Shown: positions 17,097 through 26,434, counted from the first letter of the stretch. The stretch is 64,000 bases of DNA from Microbacterium sp. RU33B (GCF_900155915.1 NZ_FTPO01000001.1:1860001-1924000); one strand, 5' to 3'. Program-made: numbers and translations. The notes: generated from the sequence alone by a model not told the origin.

Positions 17097-17588
17097 TCAC
17101 GCCTTGTCGGACTCCTCGTCCGTGCCGGCGACGACCTCGACCGGGTCGTCGCCGTCGTCGTCCTCGTCGAACTCGCGCGGCTTGACGTACGGATCGGCGT
17201 CTCCCGCGTACTGCGCGCCCGCGGCGAGGCCGGCGACGGCCTCATCGCGCTCGCGCGCTTCGCGCAGCAGGTCGGCGATGTGGCCGGCGCTGTCGGGGAT
17301 CGCGTCGAGGATGAACTCGAGCGACGGCGTGAGGCGCACGTTCAGGTGCTTGCCCACTTCGCTGCGCAGCATGCCGGTCGCGGCCTTCAGCGCCTGGGCC
17401 GACGCGTCGCGCTCCTCGGCCGAGCCGAGGACCGTGTAGAACACGGACGCGTGCTGCAGGTCGCCCGTCACGCGCACATCCGTGATCGTGACGAACCCGA
17501 GCCGTGGGTCGCGGAGGCCCTTCTCCAGACGCTCCGCGAGGATGACCCTGATCCGGTCGCCCAGCCGTGCCTGACGTTCGTTTGCCAT
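17097..17588 (-). CDS. rbfA: 30S ribosome-binding factor A
   Basis: Helps late 16S rRNA maturation and cold adaptation of the 30S subunit. The N-terminus (RQARLGDRIRVILAERLEKGL) and the LGFVTITDVRVTGDLQHASVFYTV core are typical of RbfA, a single KH-like domain. The C-terminal 35 residues are an acidic tail common in actinobacterial members. A ribosome site GGAAGAG precedes the ATG. It follows infB on the same strand, separated by a strong hairpin. Confidence 0.94.
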   Translation of the reverse strand: MANERQARLGDRIRVILAERLEKGLRDPRLGFVTITDVRVTGDLQHASVFYTVLGSAEERDASAQALKAATGMLRSEVGKHLNVRLTPSLEFILDAIPDSAGHIADLLREARERDEAVAGLAAGAQYAGDADPYVKPREFDEDDDGDDPVEVVAGTDEESDKA

Positions 17589-17605
17589 GACTCTTCCTTT
17601 CGACA

Positions 17606-17636
17606 GGTGAGGGGCGTCCGATGGACGCCCCTCACC
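17606..17636 (-). terminator. Hairpin between infB and rbfA
   Basis: A perfect 14-bp stem (arm GGTGAGGGGCGTCC) with a 3-nt loop. There is no T-run after it, so it may be a partial terminator or an mRNA-stabilising element that adjusts infB and rbfA levels. Confidence 0.6.
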
Positions 17637-17645
17637 GTTGTGCGA

Positions 17646-20447
17646 TCAGCCGCGAGGCTTCTCGATCAGCTCCGTGGTCTCGATCTCGTCGCCGACCTGG
17701 ATGTCGTTGTACTTGCCGAGGCCGATGCCGGCTTCGTAATCGGTACGCACCTCGGTGACGTCGTCCTTGAAGCGACGCAGCGACTCGATGGCCAGGCCGT
17801 CCGCGAGGACCACGCCGTCGCGGATGACGCGCGCCTTCGCGTTGCGCGTGATCGTTCCCGAGCGGACGATGACACCGGCGATGTTTCCGAACTTCGAGGA
17901 GCGGAACACCTCACGGATCTCGGCCACACCCGACTGGACCTCTTCGTACTCCGGCTTGAGCATGCCCTTGAGGGACTGCTCGACGTCGTCGATCGCGTTG
18001 TAGATGACGGAGTAGAAGCGCGTGTCGACGCCTTCACGCGAGGCGCGCTCGCGCGCCTTCGTGTCGGGACGCACGTTGAACCCGATGATGATCGCGTTGT
18101 CGATCGTCGCGAGGTTGACGTCGGACTCCGTGATCGCACCGACACCGCGGTGGATGATGCGCAGCTGCACGGAGTCGTCGACCTCGATCTTGAGGAGCGA
18201 CTCCTCGAGCGCCTCGACGGCACCCGACACGTCGCCCTTGATGATGAGGTTGAGCGACTCGACCTTGCCCTCCTGGAGAGCGCGGGTGAAGTCCTCGAGC
18301 GAGATGCGCTTGCGGGCCTTGGCCAGCTGGGCGTTGCGCTCGGCAGCCTCTCGCTTCTCGGCGATCTGGCGGGCCAGGCGGTCCTCGTCGGTCACGATGA
18401 ACGTGTCACCGGCGCGGGGCACGGAGTTCAGACCCTGCACCTGCACGGGACGCGACGGCCAGGCCTCGAGCACGGGATCGCCGTTCTCGTCGGCCATCGC
18501 ACGCACGCGGCCGTAGGCCGTGCCCGCGACGATCGCGTCTCCGACGCGCAGCGTTCCGGACTGGATGAGCACCGTGGCCACCGAACCGCGGCCCTTGTCG
18601 AGCTTCGCTTCGATCGCGACACCGCGTGCGGCCTTGTTCGGGTTCGCCGTGAGGTCGAGACCCGCGTCCGCCGTGAGGAGGACCGCGTCGAGGAGCTCCT
18701 GGATGCCGAGGCCGTCACGGGCCGAGACATCCACGAACAGCACGTCTCCGCCGTACTCCTCGGCGACCAGGCCGTACTCGGTGAGCTGCTGGCGCACCTT
18801 GGCCGGGTTGGCGTCGGGCTTGTCGACCTTGTTCACCGCGACCACGATCGGCACGTTGGCGGCCTGGGCGTGGTTCAGCGCCTCCACCGTCTGCGGCATG
18901 ATGCCGTCATCGGCGGCGACCACGAGGATCGCGAGGTCGGTCACCTGCGCACCACGGGCGCGCATGGCGGTGAACGCCTCGTGACCCGGGGTGTCGATGA
19001 AGGTGATGGCGCGCTCGATGCCGTCGTGCTCGGTCCAGACCTGGTACGCACCGATGTGCTGCGTGATGCCGCCGGCCTCGCCCGCGACCACGTTGGTCTT
19101 GCGGATGGCGTCGAGCAGGCGCGTCTTACCGTGGTCGACGTGACCCATGACGGTGACGACCGGCGGACGGATCTCGAGGTCGTCCTCGCTCTCCGCCTCC
19201 AGCTCGGCCTCGAGATCGAGACCGAAGCCCTCGAGGAGCTCCTTGTCTTCGTCTTCGGGAGAGACCATCTGGATCTTGTAGCCCAGCTCGGCGCCGAGCA
19301 CCTCGAACGTCGCCTCATCGAGGGACTCGGTGGCCGTGGCCATCTCACCCAGGTTGAAGAGGATCGTCACGAGCGTGCCGGGCTGCACGGTGTAGCCGGT
19401 GATGGCCTCGATCTTGTCGGCGAAGTCGGCGATCGATGCGCCGCGGCGCATGCGGATGATCTCGCCGTTGCCTCGGGAGACGTTGACGCCACCGACGACC
19501 GGCGCCGACCGCATCTCGAATTCCTGCCTCTTCGCCCGACGCGACTTGCGCTGCTTCGACTTGCCGCCGCCCTTGCCGAAGGCACCCGCGGTGCCACCGC
19601 CGGGACCACGGCCACGGCCGCCGCCACCACCGGGACGACCGGCGAAACCACCGGCCGGAGCACCACCGGGCGCTCCACCGGGACGCTGGAAGCCGCCGCC
19701 GGCACCGCCGGGACGACCGGGACCGCCGGGGCGCTGCTGGAACGGAGCGCCCGGACGCCCGCCGCCACCGGGGCGACCCGCGCCACCGGGACGCGGAGCG
19801 CCGGGGCGAGGGGCACCGGGACGCGGCGCCTGCGGACGGGGGATGTTGCCGGGAGTCGGGCTGGGGCGCTGGCCCATGCCCTGAGCCGAGGCGAAGGGGT
19901 TGTTGCCCGGCCGCGGGCCGGCGGGACGCTGTCCCATGCCCTGAGCCGAGGCGAACGGGTTGTTGCCGGGGCGCGGTGCGCCACCCGGTCGGGGTGCCGC
20001 CGGCGTCGCGCCACCGTCACCGGTGGACTGCGCTGCCGCCGGTGCAGCCGGAGCTGCGGGGGCAGGGGCGGGCGCCGCCGGAGCGGCGGGGGCCGGAGCA
20101 GCCGGCGCGGGAGCGGCCGGCGCCGCAGCGGCGGGAGCCGGCGCGGGAGCGGCCGGCGCGGGAGCCGGAGTCGCCGCAGGAGCGGCGGGGCGTGCGGGGC
20201 CCGGACGGGCGCCCGGGCGTGCGGGCGCTGCGGGGCGGGCTGCAGCGGGCGCTGCGGGCTTCTCAGCCGACTGGCTGGCACCGTCCGCCTCGAGGGCGGC
20301 GCGGAGCTTGCGGGCCACGGGGGGCTCGATCGTCGACGAGGGGCTCTTCACGAATTCGCCGAGCTCCTTGAGCTTGGCCAGTGCCACCTTGCTGTCGACT
20401 CCGAGCTCCGAGGCGATCTCGTGCACACGGGGTTTGGCGTTTGCCAC
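17646..20447 (-). CDS. infB: Translation initiation factor IF-2
   Basis: The GTPase that brings initiator tRNA to the 30S subunit. Domains in order: IF2 N-terminal helical domain (residues ~1-55), an Ala/Pro- then Gly/Arg-rich linker (~60-310), a basic [14 protein letters not shown] segment, and the G domain with [16 protein letters not shown] and NKVDKP, followed by IF2 domains II-IV. At 933 residues it is long, as usual in actinobacteria. The linker contains a 20-codon tandem duplication. The start is GTG with AGGAG just upstream; a short hairpin (CTGGG/CCCAG) sits beside the ribosome site. Confidence 0.97.
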   Translation of the reverse strand: MANAKPRVHEIASELGVDSKVALAKLKELGEFVKSPSSTIEPPVARKLRAALEADGASQSAEKPAAPAAARPAAPARPGARPGPARPAAPAATPAPAPAAPAPAPAAAAPAAPAPAAPAPAAPAAPAPAPAAPAAPAAAQSTGDGGATPAAPRPGGAPRPGNNPFASAQGMGQRPAGPRPGNNPFASAQGMGQRPSPTPGNIPRPQAPRPGAPRPGAPRPGGAGRPGGGGRPGAPFQQRPGGPGRPGGAGGGFQRPGGAPGGAPAGGFAGRPGGGGGRGRGPGGGTAGAFGKGGGKSKQRKSRRAKRQEFEMRSAPVVGGVNVSRGNGEIIRMRRGASIADFADKIEAITGYTVQPGTLVTILFNLGEMATATESLDEATFEVLGAELGYKIQMVSPEDEDKELLEGFGLDLEAELEAESEDDLEIRPPVVTVMGHVDHGKTRLLDAIRKTNVVAGEAGGITQHIGAYQVWTEHDGIERAITFIDTPGHEAFTAMRARGAQVTDLAILVVAADDGIMPQTVEALNHAQAANVPIVVAVNKVDKPDANPAKVRQQLTEYGLVAEEYGGDVLFVDVSARDGLGIQELLDAVLLTADAGLDLTANPNKAARGVAIEAKLDKGRGSVATVLIQSGTLRVGDAIVAGTAYGRVRAMADENGDPVLEAWPSRPVQVQGLNSVPRAGDTFIVTDEDRLARQIAEKREAAERNAQLAKARKRISLEDFTRALQEGKVESLNLIIKGDVSGAVEALEESLLKIEVDDSVQLRIIHRGVGAITESDVNLATIDNAIIIGFNVRPDTKARERASREGVDTRFYSVIYNAIDDVEQSLKGMLKPEYEEVQSGVAEIREVFRSSKFGNIAGVIVRSGTITRNAKARVIRDGVVLADGLAIESLRRFKDDVTEVRTDYEAGIGLGKYNDIQVGDEIETTELIEKPRG
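19861..19980 (-). repeat. 60-bp tandem duplication inside infB
   Basis: Two adjacent 60-bp units, nearly identical, encode two copies of a 20-residue block containing [14 protein letters not shown] in the disordered linker of IF-2. The 60-bp period keeps the frame. Confidence 0.9.
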
Positions 20448-20538
20448 AATTCTCCTGTCTGGGATCCACCCAGGCAGGGCAGACCGTTAGTCGCGGACGG
20501 GACTCATTTCGAGCCGTTCACTTTGATTCCATAGCCGT

Positions 20539-20790
20539 TCAGCCTTTTCGCTGCAGGTGCCGTTCGATGGTCTGCGTGTCGAGCTGGCCCGACACACGCA
20601 ATGCACGCACGAAGGCGCGACGCCGGATGGCGACATCCACGCACTCGGACGTCTCGTGCACCCACGCGCCCCGCCCCGAGAGCTTCGCGCCCACGTCGAT
20701 GACGAGGGCCGAATCCACGGCGACCACTCTCAGGAGAGAGGATCGGGGAGCACGCGCGCGGCATCCGACGCACGTTCGTACAGGGACCAT
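20539..20790 (-). CDS. ylxR: YlxR-family (DUF448) nucleic-acid-binding protein
   Basis: 83 residues with the hallmark RTCVGCRARAPRSSLLR at the N-terminus and SGRGAWVH in the middle. YlxR proteins are small basic proteins encoded between nusA and infB; roles in RNase P interaction and in transcription have been reported in other bacteria. The genomic position here is canonical. The upstream spacer carries two tandem hairpins. Confidence 0.93.
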   Translation of the reverse strand: MVPVRTCVGCRARAPRSSLLRVVAVDSALVIDVGAKLSGRGAWVHETSECVDVAIRRRAFVRALRVSGQLDTQTIERHLQRKG

Positions 20791-20794
20791 GTTA

Positions 20795-20865
20795 TCACCG
20801 GGGCGGTACGCCCCGGACCCCCTTCGTCATCACCGGGGCGGTATGCCCCGGACCTCCTTCGTCAT
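20795..20865 (-). repeat. Tandem hairpin repeat with two 11-codon open frames
   Basis: Two near-identical ~35-bp units lie between nusA and ylxR. Each contains a perfect hairpin (CCGGGGC around a 5-base centre, at 20799-20817 and 20833-20851). Each also reads as an ATG-to-TGA mini-frame on the minus strand (MTKEVRGIPPR at 20830-20865 and MTKGVRGVPPR at 20795-20830), joined by TGATG. The differences are mostly conservative at codon level, but I have no proof of translation. Confidence 0.7.
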
Positions 20866-20893
20866 CACCGGGCGCCGCGCGCAGGACGCCCGA

Positions 20894-21883
20894 TCAGGCG
20901 TCTTCGAGGATGCTGTCGGGCTGGATGTCGATCTTGGCGCCCGTGAGCTTGGCGGCGAGACGCGCGTTCTGCCCCTCCTTGCCGATCGCGAGCGACAGCT
21001 GGTAGTCGGGCACGAGCGCCCGCACGGCCTTGGTGTTCGCGTCGAGGATGAAGCTCGAGGTGACCTTGGCGGGAGACAGCGCGTTCGCCACGAACTTGGC
21101 GAGCTCGGCGTCGTAGTCGACGATGTCGATCTTCTCGCCGCTGAGCTCCTCGGTGACGGCGCGCACGCGGCGGCCGAGCTCGCCGATGCAGGCGCCCTTG
21201 GCGTTGATGGTCGGGTCGTTGGCCTTGACGGCGATCTTGGTGCGGTGACCGGCTTCGCGGGCGAGCGAGACGATCTCGACGAGACCGTTCGCGATCTCGG
21301 GCACTTCGAGTGCGAAGAGCTTGCGCACGAGGCCCGGGTGCGTGCGCGAGACGGTGATCTGCGGGCCCTTGGTGCCCTTGGAGACCGAGGTGACGTAGAC
21401 GCGGAGACGCGAGCCGTGCGGGTACTGCTCCCCCGCGACCTGCTCCTCGGGGGGCAGGATCGCCTCGACGGTGCCGAGGTCGACGTGCACCATGCGCGGG
21501 TTCGGACCCTGCTGCACGACGCCGGCGACGATGTCGCCCTCCTTGCCGCGGAACTCCCCCAGCACGGCGTCGTCGGCGATGTCGCGCAGACGCTGGCTGA
21601 TGACCTGCTTCGCGGCGAACGCGGCGATGCGGCCGAAGTCCTCGGGGGTGGACTCCTCTTCTCCGATGACGATCTCATCCTCGTCGAGCAGCGGCACGAA
21701 CACGGCGACGTGACCGGTCTTGCGGTCGAGCACCGCCCGCGCGCCCGCCGGAAGCTCGCCCGTGGGCGACGTGTGCTTGGCGTAGGCGGTCAGAATCGCC
21801 TGCTCGATGATGCTGACGAGCTCCTCGAAGGGGATCTCCTTCTCGCGCTCGACCGTTCGCAGCAGACCCAGATCGATGTCCAT
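20894..21883 (-). CDS. nusA: Transcription termination/antitermination factor NusA
   Basis: Binds RNA polymerase and nascent RNA to modulate pausing, termination and antitermination. The N-terminal domain (MDIDLGLLRTVEREKEIPFE), an S1 domain ending in YVTSVSKG, and two KH domains (KGACIGELGRRVRAV and the final SLAIGKEGQNARLAAKLTG) are present; the C-terminal acidic repeats of proteobacterial NusA are absent, as expected. It has AGGGAAGG before the ATG and a TAACGT -10 box at 21941-21946. rimP, its usual upstream neighbour, is not present. Confidence 0.96.
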   Translation of the reverse strand: MDIDLGLLRTVEREKEIPFEELVSIIEQAILTAYAKHTSPTGELPAGARAVLDRKTGHVAVFVPLLDEDEIVIGEEESTPEDFGRIAAFAAKQVISQRLRDIADDAVLGEFRGKEGDIVAGVVQQGPNPRMVHVDLGTVEAILPPEEQVAGEQYPHGSRLRVYVTSVSKGTKGPQITVSRTHPGLVRKLFALEVPEIANGLVEIVSLAREAGHRTKIAVKANDPTINAKGACIGELGRRVRAVTEELSGEKIDIVDYDAELAKFVANALSPAKVTSSFILDANTKAVRALVPDYQLSLAIGKEGQNARLAAKLTGAKIDIQPDSILEDA

Positions 21884-21940
21884 GGTGACCTTCCCTATTC
21901 AGCTCTCGCCCGGCGTTGTCTCCGCCACGGCATCCACACA

Positions 21941-21946
21941 ACGTTA
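21941..21946 (-). promoter_or_regulatory. Candidate -10 box for nusA
   Basis: TAACGT on the minus strand, ~58 nt before the nusA ATG. This suggests the nusA-ylxR-infB transcript starts here and not in an upstream gene. Confidence 0.45.
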
Positions 21947-21979
21947 CCCGATGCCGGCCCTCGGATCACCGGGAGCGGG

Positions 21980-23815
21980 TCAGCGCGTGCAGGAGTCGAT
22001 GTCGGTCGTCGCGGGCGTGAAGCGCAGCTCGGTCCACCGCAGCAGCACCGGCACGAGGGGCGACGACGGCTGCAGGACGTCCTGATGGATGCGGTCGGGG
22101 TACTCCGTGGCGCGCAGCGGCTGACCGGCCTCGCAGAGCTTGTCGACGAAGTCGCGCTGCGACGACGGCGGGATGACCTCGTCCTCGGCGCCCCATGCGA
22201 TGAACAGGGGCGCCGTCCACGGGCCCGTCGGCACGTTCTGGGCGAGGCGGCGCCCCAGGGTTCCGCTGGTGAGGTCGCCGGAGTAGAGCGGGCGGTCCTC
22301 CGAGACCCCGAGCGCCGTGAGCGCCGAGACCATCACGCCCGGTTCGCTGAGGCATCGGGCCGTCATCTCGCGCACGATCGTGCGGGCTCCGGGGGTGACG
22401 TAGTCGTCGAGGTCGATCTCCGGGTACGTGTCGGCGTACGGGACGAGCACCCACGACACGAGCACCGACAGGAGCGCGCCGGCGTCGCTCTGCGAGAGCT
22501 CCTCCGCCAGAGCGACCGGGTCGGCCGCCGGGGCGATCGCGGCGGTTCCCACGACGGTCAGGCGCGGCGCGTACTCCGCTGCGATCTGCGAGGTCCACAG
22601 CGCCGCGTGGCCGCCCTGCGAGTGGCCCCACACCGCGATCCGGCTCATCGGGTGCAGCCGCGGCAGCTCGCGCAGCGCCAGCGCGGCATCCAGCGCCGAC
22701 CGCGCCTCGCCCTCGCCGATGAGGTACGGGAAGATGCCGGGAGCGCCCTGGCCCGAATAGTCGGGGGCCACGACGATCCATCCGCGCGCGATCGCCTCGT
22801 CGAGACCGGGGATCGCCCACTGCGTCGCCGTGCCGTCGCTGAGGCTCGGAGCGCAGCCGCGCGCGACTCCGGTGGTGCCGTGGTTCCACACCACCACCGG
22901 CTGAAGGCCCTGCTCCGGCGGCTCGGCCGGTGCGATCACCATCGCGCTGCCGACCGCCGGCCGGCCCAGCGCATCCTGCGTCGTGTAGAGGATGCGGCGC
23001 ACTTCGGCGCCCTGCGGCGCGCGGCCGGTGTAGGCATCCGTCCGGATGATCCGGCCGTGATCCGCGGGCACCTCGCTCGGCGGGTTGTAGAAGCTGTCGA
23101 CGACCGGCGCGCCGGCCTCCAGCCAATCGCTCAGGAGCCATCCCCCGGCGGCCGTCGCCACGAGCAGCATCGACAGGGCGATGCGGCCGACATCCGCCCA
23201 GACGCGGCGTGCGCGGGATGCCGCGCGCTTCGTCGTCTCTGCGGATGACCGACCGACCGCGGCCAGCGCCGTGCCGCCGCGCACGAGGAGCGCCGCACCG
23301 AAGACGATCGTGCGCACTCCGAAGACGACGGCGACGACCAGCACGGTGACGTCGGGCCACGTCAGGGCCAGGATGCCGAAGACGATCTGCGACCCGCCCC
23401 ACGTCGCCGAGAGGATGCGCTGGCTGAACCGCCCCCGCGACACGGCCTGACCGAGGGAGGCGAGCCCCGCGAGCATGAGCAGCACGCCGAGGGTGGGCGG
23501 GAGGTTGTCGATGTCGCGGCCGAGCCAGATCAGCAGCGCGATGCCGCCCACCACCCAGCCCGCCGCGAGCGCCCGGCGCCATCTCGATCCTTCGGCGCCG
23601 GCGAAATCGAGGACACCGGCGACGATCGCGCTGAGGCCGAGGTACACGCCGAGGAGGGCCAGCGAGGTCAGCGGCCGGAAGACGATCAGGATGCCGAGCA
23701 CGACGATCACGAACCCGATCGCGATGAGCAGCGGAGGCCTTGCCGTGCGATCGAGCAGCCGCGGCAGCGCGCTCCGTCGCGGAGCGCGCTGATGGGACTG
23801 CGCCGCCTCCGTCAC
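21980..23815 (-). CDS. DUF308 (HdeD-like) membrane domain fused to a secretory-lipase-type hydrolase
   Basis: 611 residues in two parts. Residues ~28-185 contain two DUF308/HdeD-like repeats with about six membrane segments (pattern GILIVFRPLTSLALLG and GILALTWPDVTVLVV). After another anchor at ~210-230, residues ~240-611 form an alpha/beta hydrolase of the secretory lipase (LIP) type: NHGTTG oxyanion region, nucleophile Ser399 in GHSQGG, Asp in WGAEDEV and His in DRIHQD. The hydrolase should face outward. The GTG start lies 6 nt after TAAAAT, so it is probably leaderless. Substrate unknown; esters or triacylglycerols are inferred. Confidence 0.85.
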   Translation of the reverse strand: MTEAAQSHQRAPRRSALPRLLDRTARPPLLIAIGFVIVVLGILIVFRPLTSLALLGVYLGLSAIVAGVLDFAGAEGSRWRRALAAGWVVGGIALLIWLGRDIDNLPPTLGVLLMLAGLASLGQAVSRGRFSQRILSATWGGSQIVFGILALTWPDVTVLVVAVVFGVRTIVFGAALLVRGGTALAAVGRSSAETTKRAASRARRVWADVGRIALSMLLVATAAGGWLLSDWLEAGAPVVDSFYNPPSEVPADHGRIIRTDAYTGRAPQGAEVRRILYTTQDALGRPAVGSAMVIAPAEPPEQGLQPVVVWNHGTTGVARGCAPSLSDGTATQWAIPGLDEAIARGWIVVAPDYSGQGAPGIFPYLIGEGEARSALDAALALRELPRLHPMSRIAVWGHSQGGHAALWTSQIAAEYAPRLTVVGTAAIAPAADPVALAEELSQSDAGALLSVLVSWVLVPYADTYPEIDLDDYVTPGARTIVREMTARCLSEPGVMVSALTALGVSEDRPLYSGDLTSGTLGRRLAQNVPTGPWTAPLFIAWGAEDEVIPPSSQRDFVDKLCEAGQPLRATEYPDRIHQDVLQPSSPLVPVLLRWTELRFTPATTDIDSCTR

Positions 23816-23821
23816 TCCGTC

Positions 23822-23827
23822 ATTTTA
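23822..23827 (-). promoter_or_regulatory. -10 box, leaderless start of the lipase fusion
   Basis: TAAAAT, 6 nt before GTG at 23815. The closest match to a consensus -10 among the leaderless promoters here. Confidence 0.55.
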
Positions 23828-23874
23828 TTCGGCCCCTCCCCGGGAGGACGCCGCGAGCGCGCATGGCGAGGCCG

Positions 23875-23880
23875 TACGCT
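23875..23880 (+). promoter_or_regulatory. -10 box, leaderless start of the DUF1206 gene
   Basis: TACGCT, 7 nt before GTG at 23888. Confidence 0.45.
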
Positions 23881-23887
23881 GGGTCGC

Positions 23888-24709
23888 GTGATGCGCACCG
23901 AGGCCAAGCGGGCGGCACGCGCGGCCGAATCGTCGGCGACATTCCGCGTCCTGGCACGGTCGGGCTTCGCGGCGAACGGCCTCGTGCACATCCTGATCGG
24001 TGTGATCGTCCTGGTCGCCGCCCTCGGCGGGCGCGGCGAGTCGGATCAGGCCGGCGCCTTCAAGGCCATCGCCGCGGCACCCCTCGGGTTCGTCGTGCTC
24101 TGGGTGATCGCCGTCGCCCTGTGGGCGCTCGCCGTCTGGCACTTCGCTGAAGGACTGCTCGCGCGTGCCCCGGGGTCCGACGCGACCGACGTCGCGAAGA
24201 AGTGGGGCCTGCGGGTGTCGGAGTGGGGCCAGGCCGCCGTCTTCGCGGCACTGGGCGCGATCTCGGCCGCCGTCGCGCTCGGCGCCCGTCCCGACGCTGA
24301 TGAGGCCGCACAGGTGACCAGCCGCGGCGTGCTCTCCCTCCCGGGCGGGGTGTTCCTGCTGGGCGCGGTCGGGCTGGGCGTCCTCATCGCCGGGATCGCG
24401 TTCTTCGTGATGGGCGTCCGCCGCAGCTTCCGCACCAAGGTCGAGATCCCCTCCGGCGGTCTCGGACGCGGGATCGAGGCCCTCGGCGTCGTCGGATTCG
24501 TCGCGAAGGGCGTGGCGCTCGCCATCATCGGCGTGCTGCTGCTGATCGCGACGGTGCGTCTCGATCCGGATACCGCGGGAGGCCTCGACGGCGCGATCGA
24601 TGCGCTCCTCGCCCTCCCGTTCGGACCCGTCCTGGCGGGGATCGTCGGCGTGGGGTTCCTCGCGTACGGCGTCTTCTGCGGATTCCGCGCGCGGTACGCG
24701 AAGCTCTGA
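23888..24709 (+). CDS. DUF1206 membrane protein
   Basis: 273 residues with six hydrophobic segments arranged as three similar pairs, matching the DUF1206 family (repeats of the form ARSGFAANGLVHILIGVIV, then LRVSEWGQAAVFAALGAIS, then LGVVGFVAKGVALAIIGVL). Function unknown; the family is common in actinobacteria. The GTG at 23888 is preferred because it lies at leaderless spacing from TACGCT; the next codon is ATG, which is the alternative start. It is divergent from the lipase fusion. Confidence 0.85.
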   Translation: MMRTEAKRAARAAESSATFRVLARSGFAANGLVHILIGVIVLVAALGGRGESDQAGAFKAIAAAPLGFVVLWVIAVALWALAVWHFAEGLLARAPGSDATDVAKKWGLRVSEWGQAAVFAALGAISAAVALGARPDADEAAQVTSRGVLSLPGGVFLLGAVGLGVLIAGIAFFVMGVRRSFRTKVEIPSGGLGRGIEALGVVGFVAKGVALAIIGVLLLIATVRLDPDTAGGLDGAIDALLALPFGPVLAGIVGVGFLAYGVFCGFRARYAKL

Positions 24710-24789
24710 CCCTCGGTCGCTGCGTAGTTCGCGGCATCCGTCTTGTCAATCCCGTGACGTCGCCGCCGGTCGTGGGCGACGCTCGGAGT

Positions 24790-25293
24790 ATGACGGAGAT
24801 CACAGGAACAGAAGCGGCCGCGAAGGCGAAGGAGCTCGTGGAGGACATCGACTTCACGATGCTGACGACACAGGACGGCGACGGGAACCTCGTGAGCCGG
24901 CCCATGAGCACACGCCAGATGGACGAGAACGGCGACATCTGGTTCTTCACCTCCGAAGACACCAAGAAGGTCGAAGAGGCCAAGGCCGACCGCGACGTAG
25001 GGCTGTCGTACTGCGACGCGAAGGGGATGCGCTACGTGTCGGTCGCCGGGAAGGCGAGCATCGTGCACGACGAGGCGAAGATGAAGGAGCTCTACACGCC
25101 GAGCCTCGACATCTGGTTCGAAGAGGGCCTGGACACTCCCGGGATCGCACTGCTGCGCGTGACGCCGGTCGAGACCGAGTTCTGGGAGCCCGCCCACGGC
25201 AAGATCGTCATGGCGGCGGGCATGCTGAAGTCGCTGTTCACGAAGGACACACCCGACGACGACATCATGAATCACGGTCGCATCGTCGGCTGA
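24790..25293 (+). CDS. General stress protein, pyridoxamine-phosphate-oxidase-like flavin-binding fold
   Basis: 167 residues resembling the general stress protein 26 group: a split-barrel with DFTMLTTQDGDGNLVSRPM, DIWFFTSEDTKK and RYVSVAGKASIV. Members bind FMN or F420-type cofactors and their substrates are usually unknown. The ATG at 24790 begins at the conserved N-terminus; GACGCT lies 6 nt upstream and may be a weak -10 of the leaderless class, since GGAG is only one base from the ATG. Confidence 0.85.
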   Translation: MTEITGTEAAAKAKELVEDIDFTMLTTQDGDGNLVSRPMSTRQMDENGDIWFFTSEDTKKVEEAKADRDVGLSYCDAKGMRYVSVAGKASIVHDEAKMKELYTPSLDIWFEEGLDTPGIALLRVTPVETEFWEPAHGKIVMAAGMLKSLFTKDTPDDDIMNHGRIVG

Positions 25294-25301
25294 CCGCTTC
25301 G

Positions 25302-26360
25302 TCACTTCGCGAGAGCGCGCCCTCCGGGTGCGCTCTCCAGTGCGTTGACGGCACGGATGAGGTGGAACAGCGAACCGACGTCGAACTGGTCGTACTCCAT
25401 CACGAGCCGAGGAAGACCGAGGCGGTCGTCGTCACGTCGTTCGGCCGCGAGCGGTCCGCTCCGCTCGATGCGACCGCCCGTCAGCAGGTGACCGAACCGC
25501 GCGTTGAGGTCGTCGACCTCGGCATCCGTCGGCTCCGAGCGGAGCCTCAGCACGAGGCGCCTGCCCACCCACCGCAGCGAGTCGTAGTTGCGCCAGAACT
25601 CGGTGACGGCGTCGGCCGCGACGGTGACCGAGTCGGTGGTGAGCACGCGATCGAGGTCATCCGGCGAGATGACACCCGAGGGGATGAGCTGATCCTGCAC
25701 GTACTGCCGGAACCCGGTCCAGAACGTGCCGCCGGGGGCATCGAGCAGCACGATCGGCGTCGGCTCCGCCTTGCCGGTCTGCTGCAGCGTGAGCAGCTCG
25801 AAGAGCTCGTCGAGCGTGCCGAAGCCGCCGGGCACGCAGATGAACCCATGGGATTCCTTGATCAGCATGAGCTTGCGGGTGAAGAAGTACTTCATCGCCA
25901 CGACCTTGTCGCTCTCGGCGATCAGCGCGTTGGGCTTCTCCTCGAACGGCAGCCGGATCGACACCCCGATCGAGAAGGCCGGACCCGCCCCCTCCGCCGC
26001 GGCCTGCATGATGCCCGGCCCCGCGCCCGTGACGACCATCCACTCCCGCTCGGCGAGGGCGCGTGCGACATCCGCGGCCGCCCGGTACAGCGCGTCGTCG
26101 GGACGCGTGCGGGCGGAGCCGAAGATCGTGACCTTGGGCACGTCGCGGTACGGGGCGAAGAGGCGGAACGCCGCGCGCATCTCCGTGAGAGCGGCGGACG
26201 TGATCTTCAGATCGAGCCGCGACGTGGTGTCGAGACCGAGCCCCACGCCGGTGGCGAGGATGCGCGCGACGAGGTCGACCTCATCGGTGATGCCCGCATC
26301 GGCGATGAGCCTGCGGATGTCGTCGGTGACCTCGGACGGGATGAGGGAGTTCTCCGGCAT
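25302..26360 (-). CDS. LOG-family (TIGR00730) Rossmann-fold protein
   Basis: 352 residues with a central LOG domain: TIFGSARTRPDD, VVTGAGPGIMQAAAEGA and the hallmark PGGFGTLDE. LOG-type enzymes are phosphoribohydrolases that cleave nucleoside 5'-monophosphates, including cytokinin nucleotides; PpnN-type relatives act on purine nucleotides. Here ~90 residues precede and ~100 follow the core, so the exact substrate is unclear. The start is uncertain: ATG 26360 is 6 nt after GACGCT, while ATG 26384 lacks any signal. It lies 74 bp downstream of proS. Confidence 0.85.
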   Translation of the reverse strand: MPENSLIPSEVTDDIRRLIADAGITDEVDLVARILATGVGLGLDTTSRLDLKITSAALTEMRAAFRLFAPYRDVPKVTIFGSARTRPDDALYRAAADVARALAEREWMVVTGAGPGIMQAAAEGAGPAFSIGVSIRLPFEEKPNALIAESDKVVAMKYFFTRKLMLIKESHGFICVPGGFGTLDELFELLTLQQTGKAEPTPIVLLDAPGGTFWTGFRQYVQDQLIPSGVISPDDLDRVLTTDSVTVAADAVTEFWRNYDSLRWVGRRLVLRLRSEPTDAEVDDLNARFGHLLTGGRIERSGPLAAERRDDDRLGLPRLVMEYDQFDVGSLFHLIRAVNALESAPGGRALAK

Positions 26361-26434
26361 GCCTCCAGCGTCGCATGTCCGCACGCGCCGTGGGCGACGG
26401 CGCGGTGAACGGATGCCCCGAACGGCCGGAGCCG

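Noticed and set aside
16959..20534. A plus-strand open frame of about 1190 codons opposite infB and rbfA
   Set aside because: Antisense to IF-2 and RbfA, low-complexity translation, no motif. A GC artefact.
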